DNA from: Bacteroidales bacterium
GTDB lineage: Bacteria; Bacteroidota; Bacteroidia; Bacteroidales; P3
Assembly: GCA_017940465.1 (NCBI GenBank)
Contig: JAGAYN010000049.1
Coordinates: 1 to 40,125, forward strand
Length of the DNA: 40,125 bases
Direction of reading: 5' to 3'
Positions 30,768-38,694 of this stretch are shown here, piece after piece. Position numbers and translations under genes: made by a program. The notes under the pieces are model-generated. The model was given only the letters and a program-made list of their open reading frames with translations, did not search any database and was not told the origin of the DNA. The first letter of the stretch is position 1, and each line of letters begins with the position of its first letter.

Positions 30768-31907
30768 ATGGATTTTAGTTTCAGCAAGCAGGAAGAACTA
30801 TTCCTGCAAATGATCAGAGAGTTTGCGGAGAACGAGGTGAAACCCCTCGCCGCATGGGTCGACGAGGAGGAAGTCTTCCCCGAAGAGACCGTGAAGAAAA
30901 TGGCCAAACTGGGCCTGATGGGCATCCCCGTGCCGACGCAGTACGGCGGTGCCGGCGGCACCAACCTGATGTACGGCATGGCCGTCGAGGAACTGAGCCG
31001 CATGTGCGCCACCACCGGCGTCATCCTCTCGGCCCACACCAGCCTCTGCGTGGCCCCCATCATGGAGAACGGCACCGAGGAGCAGAAACAGAAGTACCTG
31101 CCCAAGCTCGCCAGCGGCGAGTGGATCGGCGCCTTCGGCCTGACCGAGCCCAACGCCGGCACCGACGCAGCCGGCCAGCAGACCACCGCCGTCCTCGACG
31201 GCGACGAGTGGGTGCTCAACGGCAGCAAGATCTTCATCACCAACGGCTCCTACGCCCACGTCTTCATCGTCATCGCCATGACCGACAAGAGCCTCGGCAC
31301 CAAGGGCATCAGCGCCTTCATCGTCGAGAAGACCGACCCCGGCTTCTCCATCGGCAAGAAGGAGAAGAAGATGGGTATCCGCGGCAGCGCCACCACCGAG
31401 CTCATTTTCGAGGACTGCCGCATCCCGAAGGACCGCCAGCTGGGTCAGCTCGGCAAAGGCTTCGGCCTGGCCATGAAGACCCTCGACGGCGGCCGCATCG
31501 GCATCGCCTGCCAGGCCCTCGGCATCGCCCAGGGCGCCATGGACGAGACCGTCAAGTACACCAAGGAGCGCAAGCAGTTCGGCCGCTCAATCAGCCAGTT
31601 CCAGAACACGCAGTTCCAGATGGCCGACCTCGAGACCAAGGTGCAGGCCGCCCGCCTGCTCTGCCGCTCGGCCCACTACAAGAAAGACCACGGCATCCCC
31701 TACTCCGCCGATGCCGCCATGGCCAAGCTCTTCGCCGCCGAGACCGCTATGGAGGTTACGACCAAGGCCGTCCAGTTCCACGGCGGCTACGGCTACACCC
31801 GCGAGTACCCGGTGGAGCGCATGATGCGCGACGCCAAGATCACCGAGATATACGAGGGCACCAGCGAGGTCCAGCGCATGGTCATTGCCGGTAAGTTGTT
31901 TAAGTAA
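30768..31907 (+). CDS. bcd: acyl-CoA dehydrogenase, butyryl-CoA dehydrogenase-like
   Basis: FAD enzyme interconverting short-chain acyl-CoA and enoyl-CoA. The 379-aa protein has the flavin-binding stretch GLTEPNAGTD, the WVLNGSKIFITNGSYA block, RKQFGRSISQFQ and the C-terminal HGGYGYTREYPVERMMRD and EIYEGTSEVQ; the Glu in this last motif is the catalytic base in short-chain members. Direct linkage with etfB and etfA supports a Bcd-type role, reducing crotonyl-CoA in butyrate formation. Chain-length specificity is inferred from context. It starts 18 bp after ridA. Confidence 0.93.
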   Translation: MDFSFSKQEELFLQMIREFAENEVKPLAAWVDEEEVFPEETVKKMAKLGLMGIPVPTQYGGAGGTNLMYGMAVEELSRMCATTGVILSAHTSLCVAPIMENGTEEQKQKYLPKLASGEWIGAFGLTEPNAGTDAAGQQTTAVLDGDEWVLNGSKIFITNGSYAHVFIVIAMTDKSLGTKGISAFIVEKTDPGFSIGKKEKKMGIRGSATTELIFEDCRIPKDRQLGQLGKGFGLAMKTLDGGRIGIACQALGIAQGAMDETVKYTKERKQFGRSISQFQNTQFQMADLETKVQAARLLCRSAHYKKDHGIPYSADAAMAKLFAAETAMEVTTKAVQFHGGYGYTREYPVERMMRDAKITEIYEGTSEVQRMVIAGKLFK

Positions 31908-31911
31908 TTAA

Positions 31912-31965
31912 TCAGAATACTCAGAGAAATCAGAATACTCAGAGTACTCAGAATACTCAGAAAGA
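31912..31965. repeat. 9-bp tandem array directly before etfB
   Basis: Six 9-bp units start with TCAG at 31912, 31921, 31930, 31939, 31948 and 31957 (TCAGAATAC, TCAGAGAAA, TCAGAATAC, TCAGAGTAC, TCAGAATAC, TCAGAAAGA). The last is followed immediately by the etfB ATG, so the array occupies the ribosome-binding region. The unit is the same family as the coding array at 23986-24084. Confidence 0.88.
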
Positions 31966-32751
31966 ATGAATATCGTAGTTTGCATAAAACAAGTGCCGGA
32001 CACCACCGAGGTGAAGATCAACCCCCAGACCGGCACGCTCATCCGCGAGGGCGTTCCCTCCATCATGAACCCCGACGACAAAGGCGGCCTCGAATTCGCC
32101 CTCCAGCTGAAGGACAAATACGGCGCCCACGTCACCGTCATCACCATGGGTCTGCCCCAGGCCGAGGCCATCCTGCGCGAGGCCCTCGCCATGGGCGTCG
32201 ACCGCGCCATCCTGCTCACCGACCGCAAGCTCGGCGGCGCCGACACCCTGGCCACCTCCAGCGCCATCGCCGGCGCCCTGCGCACCATGCAGTTCGACCT
32301 CATCATCACCGGCCGCCAGGCCATCGACGGCGACACCGCCCAGGTGGGTCCCCAGATCGCCGAGCACCTCGACCTGCCGCAGGTCTCCTACATGGAAGAC
32401 CTCCAGTACGACGAGGCCACCAAGACCTTCACCATCCGCAAGCAGCTCGAGGACGGCTACCAGGTGCTGCAGATGCAGGCCCCCTGCGTCGTCACCGCCC
32501 TGGCCAGCGCCGTGCAGCCCCGCTACATGAGCGTCAGCGGCATCGTCACCGCCTTCGACAAGGAAGTCGAGGTGTGGGGCGCCGACCGCATCAACGTGCC
32601 CGACGAGGAAATCGGCAAGGCCGGCTCGCCCACGAGCGTCTTCAAGTCGTTCCCCAAGCAGCTCAAGCCCGCCGGCCAGACCTTCGAGGTCAGCCCCGAA
32701 GAGGCCGTGGAGCTCATCGTCAACAAACTGAAAGAGAAACACATTATTTGA
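31966..32751 (+). CDS. etfB: electron transfer flavoprotein subunit beta
   Basis: One half of the Etf dimer that exchanges electrons with acyl-CoA dehydrogenase. The 261-aa protein starts MNIVVCIKQVPDTTEVKI and has the nucleotide-binding stretch VTVITMGLPQAEAILREALA, followed by DRAILLTDRKLGGADTLAT and the ITGRQAIDGDTAQVGPQIAEHL block. This form, with the ADTLAT run, resembles the EtfB of clostridial bifurcating Bcd/Etf complexes more than the electron-delivering mitochondrial type; this is a judgement by eye. Its ribosome-binding region is a 9-bp tandem array. etfA follows 5 bp later. Confidence 0.96.
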   Translation: MNIVVCIKQVPDTTEVKINPQTGTLIREGVPSIMNPDDKGGLEFALQLKDKYGAHVTVITMGLPQAEAILREALAMGVDRAILLTDRKLGGADTLATSSAIAGALRTMQFDLIITGRQAIDGDTAQVGPQIAEHLDLPQVSYMEDLQYDEATKTFTIRKQLEDGYQVLQMQAPCVVTALASAVQPRYMSVSGIVTAFDKEVEVWGADRINVPDEEIGKAGSPTSVFKSFPKQLKPAGQTFEVSPEEAVELIVNKLKEKHII

Positions 32752-32756
32752 TTGCC

Positions 32757-33767
32757 ATGAACTTAGCAGAATATAAAGACGTTTACGTGTTTGCCGAGCA
32801 ACGCGACGGCAAACTGCAGAATGTGGCCCTCGAGCTGCTGGGCAAGGCCCGCGAACTGGCCGACGCCAACCAGGAGAAGGTCGTCGCCATGCTCCTCGGC
32901 AAGGACATCAAGGCCCTCGCCCCCACCCTCATCGAGCACGGCGCCGACGAGGTCCTCATGGTCGACAACGACCTGCTGAAGGACTACCTCACCGAGCCCT
33001 ATACCCAGGCCATCACCGCCATCATCGCCGAGCGCAAACCCAGCATCATGCTCATCGGCGCCACCACCATCGGCCGCGACCTCGGCCCCCGCGTCAGCGC
33101 ACGCAACCGCACCGGCCTCACCGCCGACGCCACCAAGCTCGAAATCAGCGACGACGAGGCCCACGAGTTCCGCATGACCCGTCCCGCCTTCGGAGGCAAC
33201 CTCATGGCCACCATCCTCTGCAAGAACCACCGCCCGCAGATGTCCACCGTCCGCCCCGGCGTCATGCAGAAGATGGCCGCCGACGCCAGCCGCAAGGGCG
33301 TCGTCACCGACTTCAACGTCAACTTCAACATCGAGAAAATCAACCGCGTGAAGCTCGTCAAGACCGTCAAGGAAGAGAAGACCGTCACCGACATCAGCGA
33401 GGCCAAGATCCTCGTCAGCGGCGGCCGCGGCGTTGGCACCAAGGACGGCTTCAGCAAGCTCGGCGCCCTCGCCAAGCAGCTCGGCGGCGAAGTCTCCAGC
33501 AGCCGCGCCATGGTCGACGCCGGCGTCATGGACGCCAGCCGCCAGGTCGGCCAGACCGGCAAGACCGTCCGCCCGGCCCTCTACATGGCCTGCGGCATCA
33601 GCGGCGCCATCCAGCACCTCGCAGGCATGGAGGAGAGCGAACTCATCATCGCCATCAACAAAGACAAGTTCGCCCCCATCTTCAGCGTCGCCGACCTCGG
33701 CATCGTGGGCGACCTCCACAAGATTGTCCCCATGCTCACCGAGCGCCTCGCCACCATGCAGCGCTAA
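32757..33767 (+). CDS. etfA: electron transfer flavoprotein subunit alpha
   Basis: A 336-aa FAD-binding partner of EtfB. The N-terminal domain (KDVYVFAEQRDGKLQNV) is followed by IGATTIGRDLGPRVSARNRTGLTADAT, and the C-terminal FAD domain shows ILVSGGRGVG, ALAKQLGGEVSSSRAMVDAG, YMACGISGAIQHLAGM and NKDKFAPIFSVADLGIVGD. The start ATG at 32757 follows the etfB stop by 5 bp; a longer upstream frame is a shadow of etfB. A double hairpin follows. Confidence 0.97.
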   Translation: MNLAEYKDVYVFAEQRDGKLQNVALELLGKARELADANQEKVVAMLLGKDIKALAPTLIEHGADEVLMVDNDLLKDYLTEPYTQAITAIIAERKPSIMLIGATTIGRDLGPRVSARNRTGLTADATKLEISDDEAHEFRMTRPAFGGNLMATILCKNHRPQMSTVRPGVMQKMAADASRKGVVTDFNVNFNIEKINRVKLVKTVKEEKTVTDISEAKILVSGGRGVGTKDGFSKLGALAKQLGGEVSSSRAMVDAGVMDASRQVGQTGKTVRPALYMACGISGAIQHLAGMEESELIIAINKDKFAPIFSVADLGIVGDLHKIVPMLTERLATMQR

Positions 33768-33773
33768 TTGGTA

Positions 33774-33829
33774 CGCAGGCATCCTGCCTGCGAGAAAAAG
33801 GGAGGCACCCCTTGACCAGGATGCCTCCC
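33774..33829 (+). terminator. double hairpin after etfA
   Basis: CGCAGGCA/TGCCTGCG (33774-33781 with 33785-33792, loop TCC) is followed by a second hairpin GGGAGGCA/TGCCTCCC (33800-33807 with 33822-33829). The first lies six bp after the etfA stop. Confidence 0.7.
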
Positions 33830-33846
33830 TCTATAAAACAAAAATA

Positions 33847-34155
33847 ATGAACACCCAGCAACCGCTGACCGAACAGCTGTCGCCCTATCTCTTCTGGGAT
33901 ATCGACAAGCGCGACTTCAACGCCGACAAAAACTCGGCGCAGCTGATACAGCGTGTGCTGGAATACGGCGAGTTGAACGACTGGCGCAAGGTGCGCGACT
34001 ATTATGGCCTCGACCGTATCGCCAGCGACTGCAAGACCTTGCGCACCCTTCGTCCCGAGGCCCTCTCGTTCGTCTGCCTCGTCACCGGAACCCACAAAGA
34101 GGACTACCGATGCTACACCTTCAGACGATCCTTCCCGACACCCTGGAACTCTTGA
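33847..34155 (+). CDS. DUF6922-like protein, AbiEi-type antitoxin candidate
   Basis: A 102-aa protein starting MNTQQPLTEQLSPYLFWDID. It has a helical region (SAQLIQRVLEYGELNDWRKVRDYYG) with a helix-turn-helix appearance. Genes of this kind (DUF6922) commonly stand before an AbiEii/AbiGii-type nucleotidyltransferase in Bacteroidetes and probably play the antitoxin/repressor role. Here it overlaps the NTase gene by 46 bp. The assignment rests on context and pattern, and the partner is broken. Confidence 0.7.
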   Translation: MNTQQPLTEQLSPYLFWDIDKRDFNADKNSAQLIQRVLEYGELNDWRKVRDYYGLDRIASDCKTLRTLRPEALSFVCLVTGTHKEDYRCYTFRRSFPTPWNS

Positions 34156-34727
34156 GACAGTTGTCCGCACAGCCCGAACTGCAGGGTCTGCGACTTGTCG
34201 GAGGTACCTCATTGGCATTGCAGTATGGCCATCGCCAATCCGTCGACCTTGATTTCTTCGGGAAACTAACAGTGCCACAGGAGGATATCATCACGATGAT
34301 TGACTGCATGGGCAAGTATACCATCCTCAGCCAGACCTCTCTGATACTTCAGATGGTGGTCCGAGGCATCAAAGTAGACATTATCGACTATGGCCGATAT
34401 GAGTGGATAGACGCCCCCATTGTCGAGGAAGGCATCACCTTTGCCTCTCCCTAGGATATTGCCGCCTTGAAGATAAACGCCATCGAAGGCCGAGGTTCCA
34501 AGAAGGATTTCATCGACATTTTCCTATTGCTCCAGCAATACACTCTCGAAGAAATCTTGGCCTTCTACTTCCGGAAATACCCCAATCACTCCGTCTTCCG
34601 TGCCCTGCTGAACCTCACCTACTTCGACGATGCCGACTCGCAGGCCATGCCCCGTATGTTTATCCCCGACACCTGGCCCGACATCAAATCCCGCATCAAG
34701 ACCATCGTCGGCAACTACCAGCGATAA
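34110..34727 (+). pseudogene. AbiEii-type nucleotidyltransferase toxin with in-frame stop
   Basis: The frame from 34110 to 34727 (206 codons) encodes an AbiEii/AbiGii-type NTase: LRLVGGTSLALQYGHRQSVDLDFF holds the GG(T/S)xL...D(L)D catalytic signature, and the second half reads DIAALKINAIEGRGSKKDFIDIFLLL, both typical of the family. A TAG codon at 34452-34454 interrupts it between SP and DIAALK, where family members usually have a Glu-type residue, so one base change (for example GAG to TAG) explains it. The second half has an ATG at 34467. Two pieces could be made (115 and 86 aa), but neither is a complete toxin. The loss of a toxin while its likely antitoxin is intact is a plausible inactivation route. 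Confidence 0.85.
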
Positions 34728-34819
34728 TATTCCCGTCTGTTTTTTTTGCCGCCCTAACTTCCACATGGGTTCTATCTCCTCTCTACGTCCCCTCTACTGT
34801 ACCTACAGATTACCCAACT

Positions 34820-36922
34820 TCATATTGACTTGATGTAATGAGCAACCTTATCTGCAAACACATCATAGTCATTAAAAACAACAGCAGGATGGAATAATCC
34901 AAATTGTGTCCTTGAAGTTGAGACTCTTATCTTAGGCATAGATTGATAAAATTGCACATATGCATTTCTATCTATGGGGTCTTCTGGCAGTTCGGGCAGA
35001 TTGATAACATACAGCAATGTTTTTGTTGGAGTATGTATTGACATTTCAACATTGTCTTCCGATAAACGCAAATACTTCTGTACATTATGTTGTGTAAATT
35101 GTTCCCATTTACTAAACTTACCAGAATCTTTGTAATACGGCAATTTCTCTGGGATAATGAATACTTGGAAATACGGCACACTGGCACATCGAATATTAGC
35201 CGTTTCTCCTAACATATTCTCAAAATAGTTATTAGAATTTTGGGAATAATTCTGCATGACGGACTTTACACCTATCCCCGCCGTAACAATTCCTTTCCGT
35301 AGAATTGTAATATCCACTTTCTTGTCGATATAACGACCTTCAATATTACATTCTCTGCCGCCACCTATTCCAAGCAACTGCACCTCAAACCCAAGACCTT
35401 TTCCCAACCTCATTTCCATGTCGGATGCAATCGCACCATGCAGGATCTTCAAATTCTCATTGCTACGAGAACCCGTGCCGAGAAAGGTTTTAAAAGAGTT
35501 CGAGATTACCTTTAGAAATTCTTGATTGTCCATATTTTGAGATAATTTGTAATTCAAATATTGTTCAAGATCCTTTGAAGCAAAAGTATAATAGCCTCCA
35601 CTTTTATAGTTTGCCAGCATACGAATGTATTCTACAAAATCATCGGATACTATCAGTCTTCTTATTTCATTCTCGGGAATGTCGGTCAAGATGTATAGTC
35701 CACTATATAGACCTTTCCCCGACGCGACCTTTTCGAATCGAATGCTGTTTTTATCCTTGATTATTGTATTTAAGGCATACTTGTCTTTAGTTACATCTTT
35801 GATTGCTTGAGAACGCCCAAACAAATACCATAGTTCGTTGTTTCCAACATCACGTTCTTTTGCAAGTTCTTCTTTATGTGCCAAAAGATAGTCATACAAA
35901 GGTTTGTTTTTCTGCATCATTGCAGGAGGCAAAGGCTTACCTTTTCCATCATACGGGAAAATACATTTTGACCATTTACCAGTAGAGGCCTTCAAAACAT
36001 CTATTGTTCCTTCTTCGAATAGAAAATCTCCAATAAAGGTCTTATCTGCCAATGTTGCAAAACCATTTTTGACTTCAACATATTTATAGGCCTTCCCTGT
36101 TCGAATCGATCGCAATTCCGACAGATTCCTTTTGTCCGAAATATAAAAGTTGCCAGTGATATACACATCGACTAACGAAAGATTTCCTATTAGCTCTGGT
36201 ATAGCACCTATTTCCGACAATCTGCACAATTCAACAGTCCTCGCATTATTTTCAAAACGAGAGACAGCTGTGTATGTAGTCGCTTCGAACGGTTGCAGAT
36301 GTCCCAAATCAATTATTCCAGAGAGATTACTGTGTTGCACTATGTACTGTCGCAACACACTACCCGCTTTACTACTCAACCATGAACTTGGAGTGATAAT
36401 ACACATTTTTCCATCTGTTTTCATCATCCTAAATCCAAGTTCAAAGAAGACGATAAACAAATCCGTCATTCCTTGCTGAGCAAAGCTGAATTTCTTCACG
36501 GCGTCATAGTTTGCCTCGAGGTTGTGAACCCTGACGTATGGTGGATTTCCAAAAACATAATCCATCTTTCCGTTATAGATTTCAACCGAGAGCGCGTCAG
36601 CACAGACAATGTCCCAACTTACACCTTTCACACCATATCTGTCAGCCACTTCATCAAGGTTGGCCACGCATTTATCCCGTTCTTCCCGATCCAATTCAAT
36701 TCCGTGAATGAAAGACTGCAGATGGTATGCCACATCATCTCCATTGTATTGAGAACAATACCGTTTGACTATTTCCCGAAGGAACGCTCCGTCGCCACAA
36801 CTGTTATCAATAACATGTCTGCCGACTATTCCTCTTCCGAGATAGCCTCCAAAATCAAGTATCGTCCGAACAAGCCAGTCCGGCGTATATACTCTGCCAT
36901 GATGTTTTACAGAATTTGCCAT
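34820..36922 (-). CDS. Eco57I-like N6-adenine DNA methyltransferase, possibly fused to a nuclease-like domain
   Basis: A 700-aa protein starting MANSVKHHGRVYTPDWLV. It has motif X-like YTP, motif I DNSCGDGAFL (about residues 39-48), and the catalytic motif IV NPPYV (about 126-130), so it methylates adenine N6 (or less likely cytosine N4). The C-terminal third contains KVDITILRKGIVTAGIGVK, like a PD-(D/E)xK core with the acidic residue replaced by Gly; a nuclease is possible but uncertain. An upstream frame to a TTG at 36997 runs into a palindromic element and is less likely. The gene is clearly AT-richer than its neighbours, stands alone without restriction partners or specificity subunits, and looks horizontally acquired. 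Confidence 0.82.
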   Translation of the reverse strand: MANSVKHHGRVYTPDWLVRTILDFGGYLGRGIVGRHVIDNSCGDGAFLREIVKRYCSQYNGDDVAYHLQSFIHGIELDREERDKCVANLDEVADRYGVKGVSWDIVCADALSVEIYNGKMDYVFGNPPYVRVHNLEANYDAVKKFSFAQQGMTDLFIVFFELGFRMMKTDGKMCIITPSSWLSSKAGSVLRQYIVQHSNLSGIIDLGHLQPFEATTYTAVSRFENNARTVELCRLSEIGAIPELIGNLSLVDVYITGNFYISDKRNLSELRSIRTGKAYKYVEVKNGFATLADKTFIGDFLFEEGTIDVLKASTGKWSKCIFPYDGKGKPLPPAMMQKNKPLYDYLLAHKEELAKERDVGNNELWYLFGRSQAIKDVTKDKYALNTIIKDKNSIRFEKVASGKGLYSGLYILTDIPENEIRRLIVSDDFVEYIRMLANYKSGGYYTFASKDLEQYLNYKLSQNMDNQEFLKVISNSFKTFLGTGSRSNENLKILHGAIASDMEMRLGKGLGFEVQLLGIGGGRECNIEGRYIDKKVDITILRKGIVTAGIGVKSVMQNYSQNSNNYFENMLGETANIRCASVPYFQVFIIPEKLPYYKDSGKFSKWEQFTQHNVQKYLRLSEDNVEMSIHTPTKTLLYVINLPELPEDPIDRNAYVQFYQSMPKIRVSTSRTQFGLFHPAVVFNDYDVFADKVAHYIKSI

Positions 36923-36988
36923 TTGTGATTGATACTGCGCATTGCTATCAATCACTAAATCGGCAACAGAAAAGGCGTGAGCCTTCTT

Positions 36989-37146
36989 CGCGTTCAAGGG
37001 AAGCCTAGGAAAGAACCCTCGTTATAATGCTGCTCACGCCATATGGCGTAGGCTACCAGCACTATAACTCGGCCAACCCGAAGGCTTACCTTGAACTATC
37101 TTTTCCGATTTGTCAAAATCAGTTTCCTAGGCTTATTTTGAACGCG
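36989..37146 (-). repeat. 158-bp palindromic element in the methyltransferase leader
   Basis: Two 24-bp arms (36989-37012 and 37123-37146) are inverted repeats with three mismatches, including a perfect 12-bp core AAGCCTAGGAAA/TTTCCTAGGCTT and CGCGTTCAA/TTGAACGCG at the ends. Inside are a 12-bp imperfect inverted pair (GTTATAATGCTG at 37021-37032, CAGCACTATAAC at 37057-37068) around the 14-bp palindrome ACGCCATATGGCGT (37036-37049). A third arm, GGCTTACCTTGAAC (37083-37096), can also pair with the left arm (13 of 14). The whole is non-coding and structured, like a small mobile element or a folded leader RNA. Confidence 0.7.
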
Positions 37147-37235
37147 AAATGGTAGTCAATGCTAATGTTAATACTATTTTTATTTCTTCGATTCTATTAT
37201 ATTTTCGTTACTATATCCATCTTCATTTACGGCTG

Positions 37236-37243
37236 CAAAGATA
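37236..37243 (-). promoter_or_regulatory. -7 box for the methyltransferase
   Basis: TATCTTTG on the minus strand. Transcription would start near 37229 and pass through the whole 158-bp element before the ATG at 36922, giving a leader of about 300 nt. Confidence 0.6.
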
Positions 37244-37294
37244 CACATTCTTTTCCATTTGAAAAAATCTTTTTCTCAATCCAAAGAAAAGTCG

Positions 37295-37302
37295 TATCTT
37301 TG
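37295..37302 (+). promoter_or_regulatory. -7 box for the GNAT gene
   Basis: TATCTTTG on the plus strand, followed by GCATTG. It would give a leader of about 120 nt with a small hairpin GTCTAG/CTAGAC (37313-37330). It is divergent from the box at 37236. Confidence 0.65.
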
Positions 37303-37427
37303 CATTGAAAAAAGTCTAGCAACTACTAGACCCTCATGCACAAAAGTTTTTAATATTATTACTGCTGCAAAAAATACATGAACACTACAAGTGAAGCAAG
37401 CATAACCGAACAAATATTACACAAACT

Positions 37428-37673
37428 ATGCAATACATCACCACACCGAACCGTATATACCTCGAGCATGAGGGCGAGGAGCTGGCGGAGATAACATTTC
37501 CCGAGAGGGAGCCGGGGGGGGGCGTCATCGACCACACCTATGTCGACGACCGGCTGCGTGGACAGGGCATCGCAGGCGAGCTGGTGCGGCGCGCCGTGGA
37601 GCACATCAAGGCCCAGGGCGGCACCGTCCGCGCCACCTGCTCCTACGCCATCGCCTGGCTTCAGCGATCGTGA
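37428..37673 (+). CDS. small GNAT-family N-acetyltransferase (YjdJ-like), C-terminus possibly altered
   Basis: An 81-aa protein. VIDHTYVDDRLRGQGIAGELV is the acetyl-CoA-binding motif A of small GNATs (RGQGIAG loop), preceded by EGEELAEITFPE, as in the YjdJ group. These proteins usually continue after CSYA with a W/Y-F-x-(K/R)-H-P-E-(Y/W) tail; here the frame ends CSYAIAWLQRS and stops. The +1 frame just after reads REYYYLYEI, suggestive of the missing tail, so a recent frameshift is possible. Substrate unknown. Confidence 0.68.
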   Translation: MQYITTPNRIYLEHEGEELAEITFPEREPGGGVIDHTYVDDRLRGQGIAGELVRRAVEHIKAQGGTVRATCSYAIAWLQRS

Positions 37674-37674
37674 A

Positions 37675-37701
37675 TATTATTATCTCTACGAGATAATAAT
37701 A
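37675..37701 (+). terminator. AT-rich hairpin after the GNAT gene
   Basis: TATTATTATCTC (37675-37686) and GAGATAATAATA (37690-37701) form a perfect 12-bp stem with loop TAC, starting one base after the stop codon. There is no T-run, so it may be a transcript-end stabiliser instead of a terminator. Confidence 0.5.
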
Positions 37702-37731
37702 GCCGAAGCTTTACACCGATGCCGACAAGCT

Positions 37732-37797
37732 AGGTTAATTGTAGGGAAACCATAGGGTAATTCTAGGGTAAATATAGGGATACTTCAGGGTAACTTC
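37732..37797. repeat. 11-bp tandem array after the GNAT gene
   Basis: AGGG (first unit AGGT) recurs at 37732, 37743, 37754, 37765, 37776 and 37787. The units have the form AGGGTAANTNT. It is intergenic; the remaining stretch to 38129 holds the rubrerythrin promoter and no supported gene. Confidence 0.8.
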
Positions 37798-37926
37798 CGC
37801 CTAACATGGGGGCAACAAGGGCACAACTGCATCATAACATCGACCGGAAAAACAAGCAGGTGCATTTATCTGGGCACAGTCTCGCCGGAAATGACAACCG
37901 GCTTTCTCCAATTCAGAAGATTGTCG

Positions 37927-37934
37927 TATCTTTG
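37927..37934 (+). promoter_or_regulatory. -7 box for rubrerythrin
   Basis: TATCTTTG, within the same phrase GTCGTATCTTTGCAT that is found at the GNAT promoter. The leader before the rubrerythrin ATG would be about 190 nt. Confidence 0.6.
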
Positions 37935-38129
37935 CATCCTCGGTGCTGTACTTCGCTGTTGAATCCACCGGCATCAGGATTACAAACCGACACAATAAAC
38001 AGACACTTTTCGCGTTAAGGCATAAAAAATGATAATCTACAAGATATACAAGATTTCGCGAGCGCAAAGCGCGAGCAGGAGAACAAAAGAGATTTAACAG
38101 AAATATTAACCCTAAAACATAGAAATACA

Positions 38130-38672
38130 ATGAAAGAACTGAAAGGCACCAAGACCGAGAAGAACCTGATAGAGGCGTTTGCCGGCGAGAGCATGGCGCG
38201 CAACAAGTACACCTACTATGCCTCCAAGGCCAAGAAGGACGGCTACGTGCAGATTTCCAACATCTTCGAGGAGACCGCCAAGAACGAGAAAGAGCATGCC
38301 GAGCTGTGGTTCAAATACCTCCACGGCGGCAGCGTGCCCACCACCACCGACAACCTCAAGGACGCCGCCGACGGCGAGAACCAGGAGTGGACCGACATGT
38401 ACGCCCGCATGGCCCGCGAGGCCCGCGAAGAGGGCTTCACCGAGATTGCCGCCAAGTTCGAGATGGTCGGCGCCATCGAGCGCGAGCACGAAGAGCGCTA
38501 CCGCCGCCTGCTGAAGAACATCGAGGACGGCCTCGTCTTCAGCCGCGAAGGCGACATGATCTGGCAGTGCTCCAACTGCGGCCACATCGTCGTCGGCAAG
38601 AAAGCCCCGCAGGTCTGCCCCGTCTGCAACCACGAGCAGGCCTACTTCCAGCTCAAGCCCGAAAACTATTGA
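38130..38672 (+). CDS. rbr: rubrerythrin
   Basis: Non-heme di-iron peroxidase that protects anaerobes from hydrogen peroxide, fed by rubredoxin and NADH oxidoreductases. The 180-aa protein has the ferritin-like diiron domain with E-x6-Y ([11 protein letters not shown]), [11 protein letters not shown] and [13 protein letters not shown], and a C-terminal rubredoxin-like domain with CSNCG and CPVC. The order and length are those of classical rubrerythrin. A strong terminator follows at 38695-38730. Confidence 0.97.
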   Translation: MKELKGTKTEKNLIEAFAGESMARNKYTYYASKAKKDGYVQISNIFEETAKNEKEHAELWFKYLHGGSVPTTTDNLKDAADGENQEWTDMYARMAREAREEGFTEIAAKFEMVGAIEREHEERYRRLLKNIEDGLVFSREGDMIWQCSNCGHIVVGKKAPQVCPVCNHEQAYFQLKPENY

Positions 38673-38694
38673 TTATCGCAGAAAACAAGCCATG

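Noticed and set aside
36989-37146. Classical invertible promoter for phase variation of the methyltransferase
   Set aside because: The consensus -7 box (37236-37243) lies outside the inverted repeats and no good box is inside, so inversion would flip only leader sequence. An RNA or mobile-element explanation fits better.
37801-38130. 109-aa minus-strand frame upstream of rubrerythrin
   Set aside because: Lacks a promoter and family features, and lies in the rubrerythrin leader; composition does not suggest coding.
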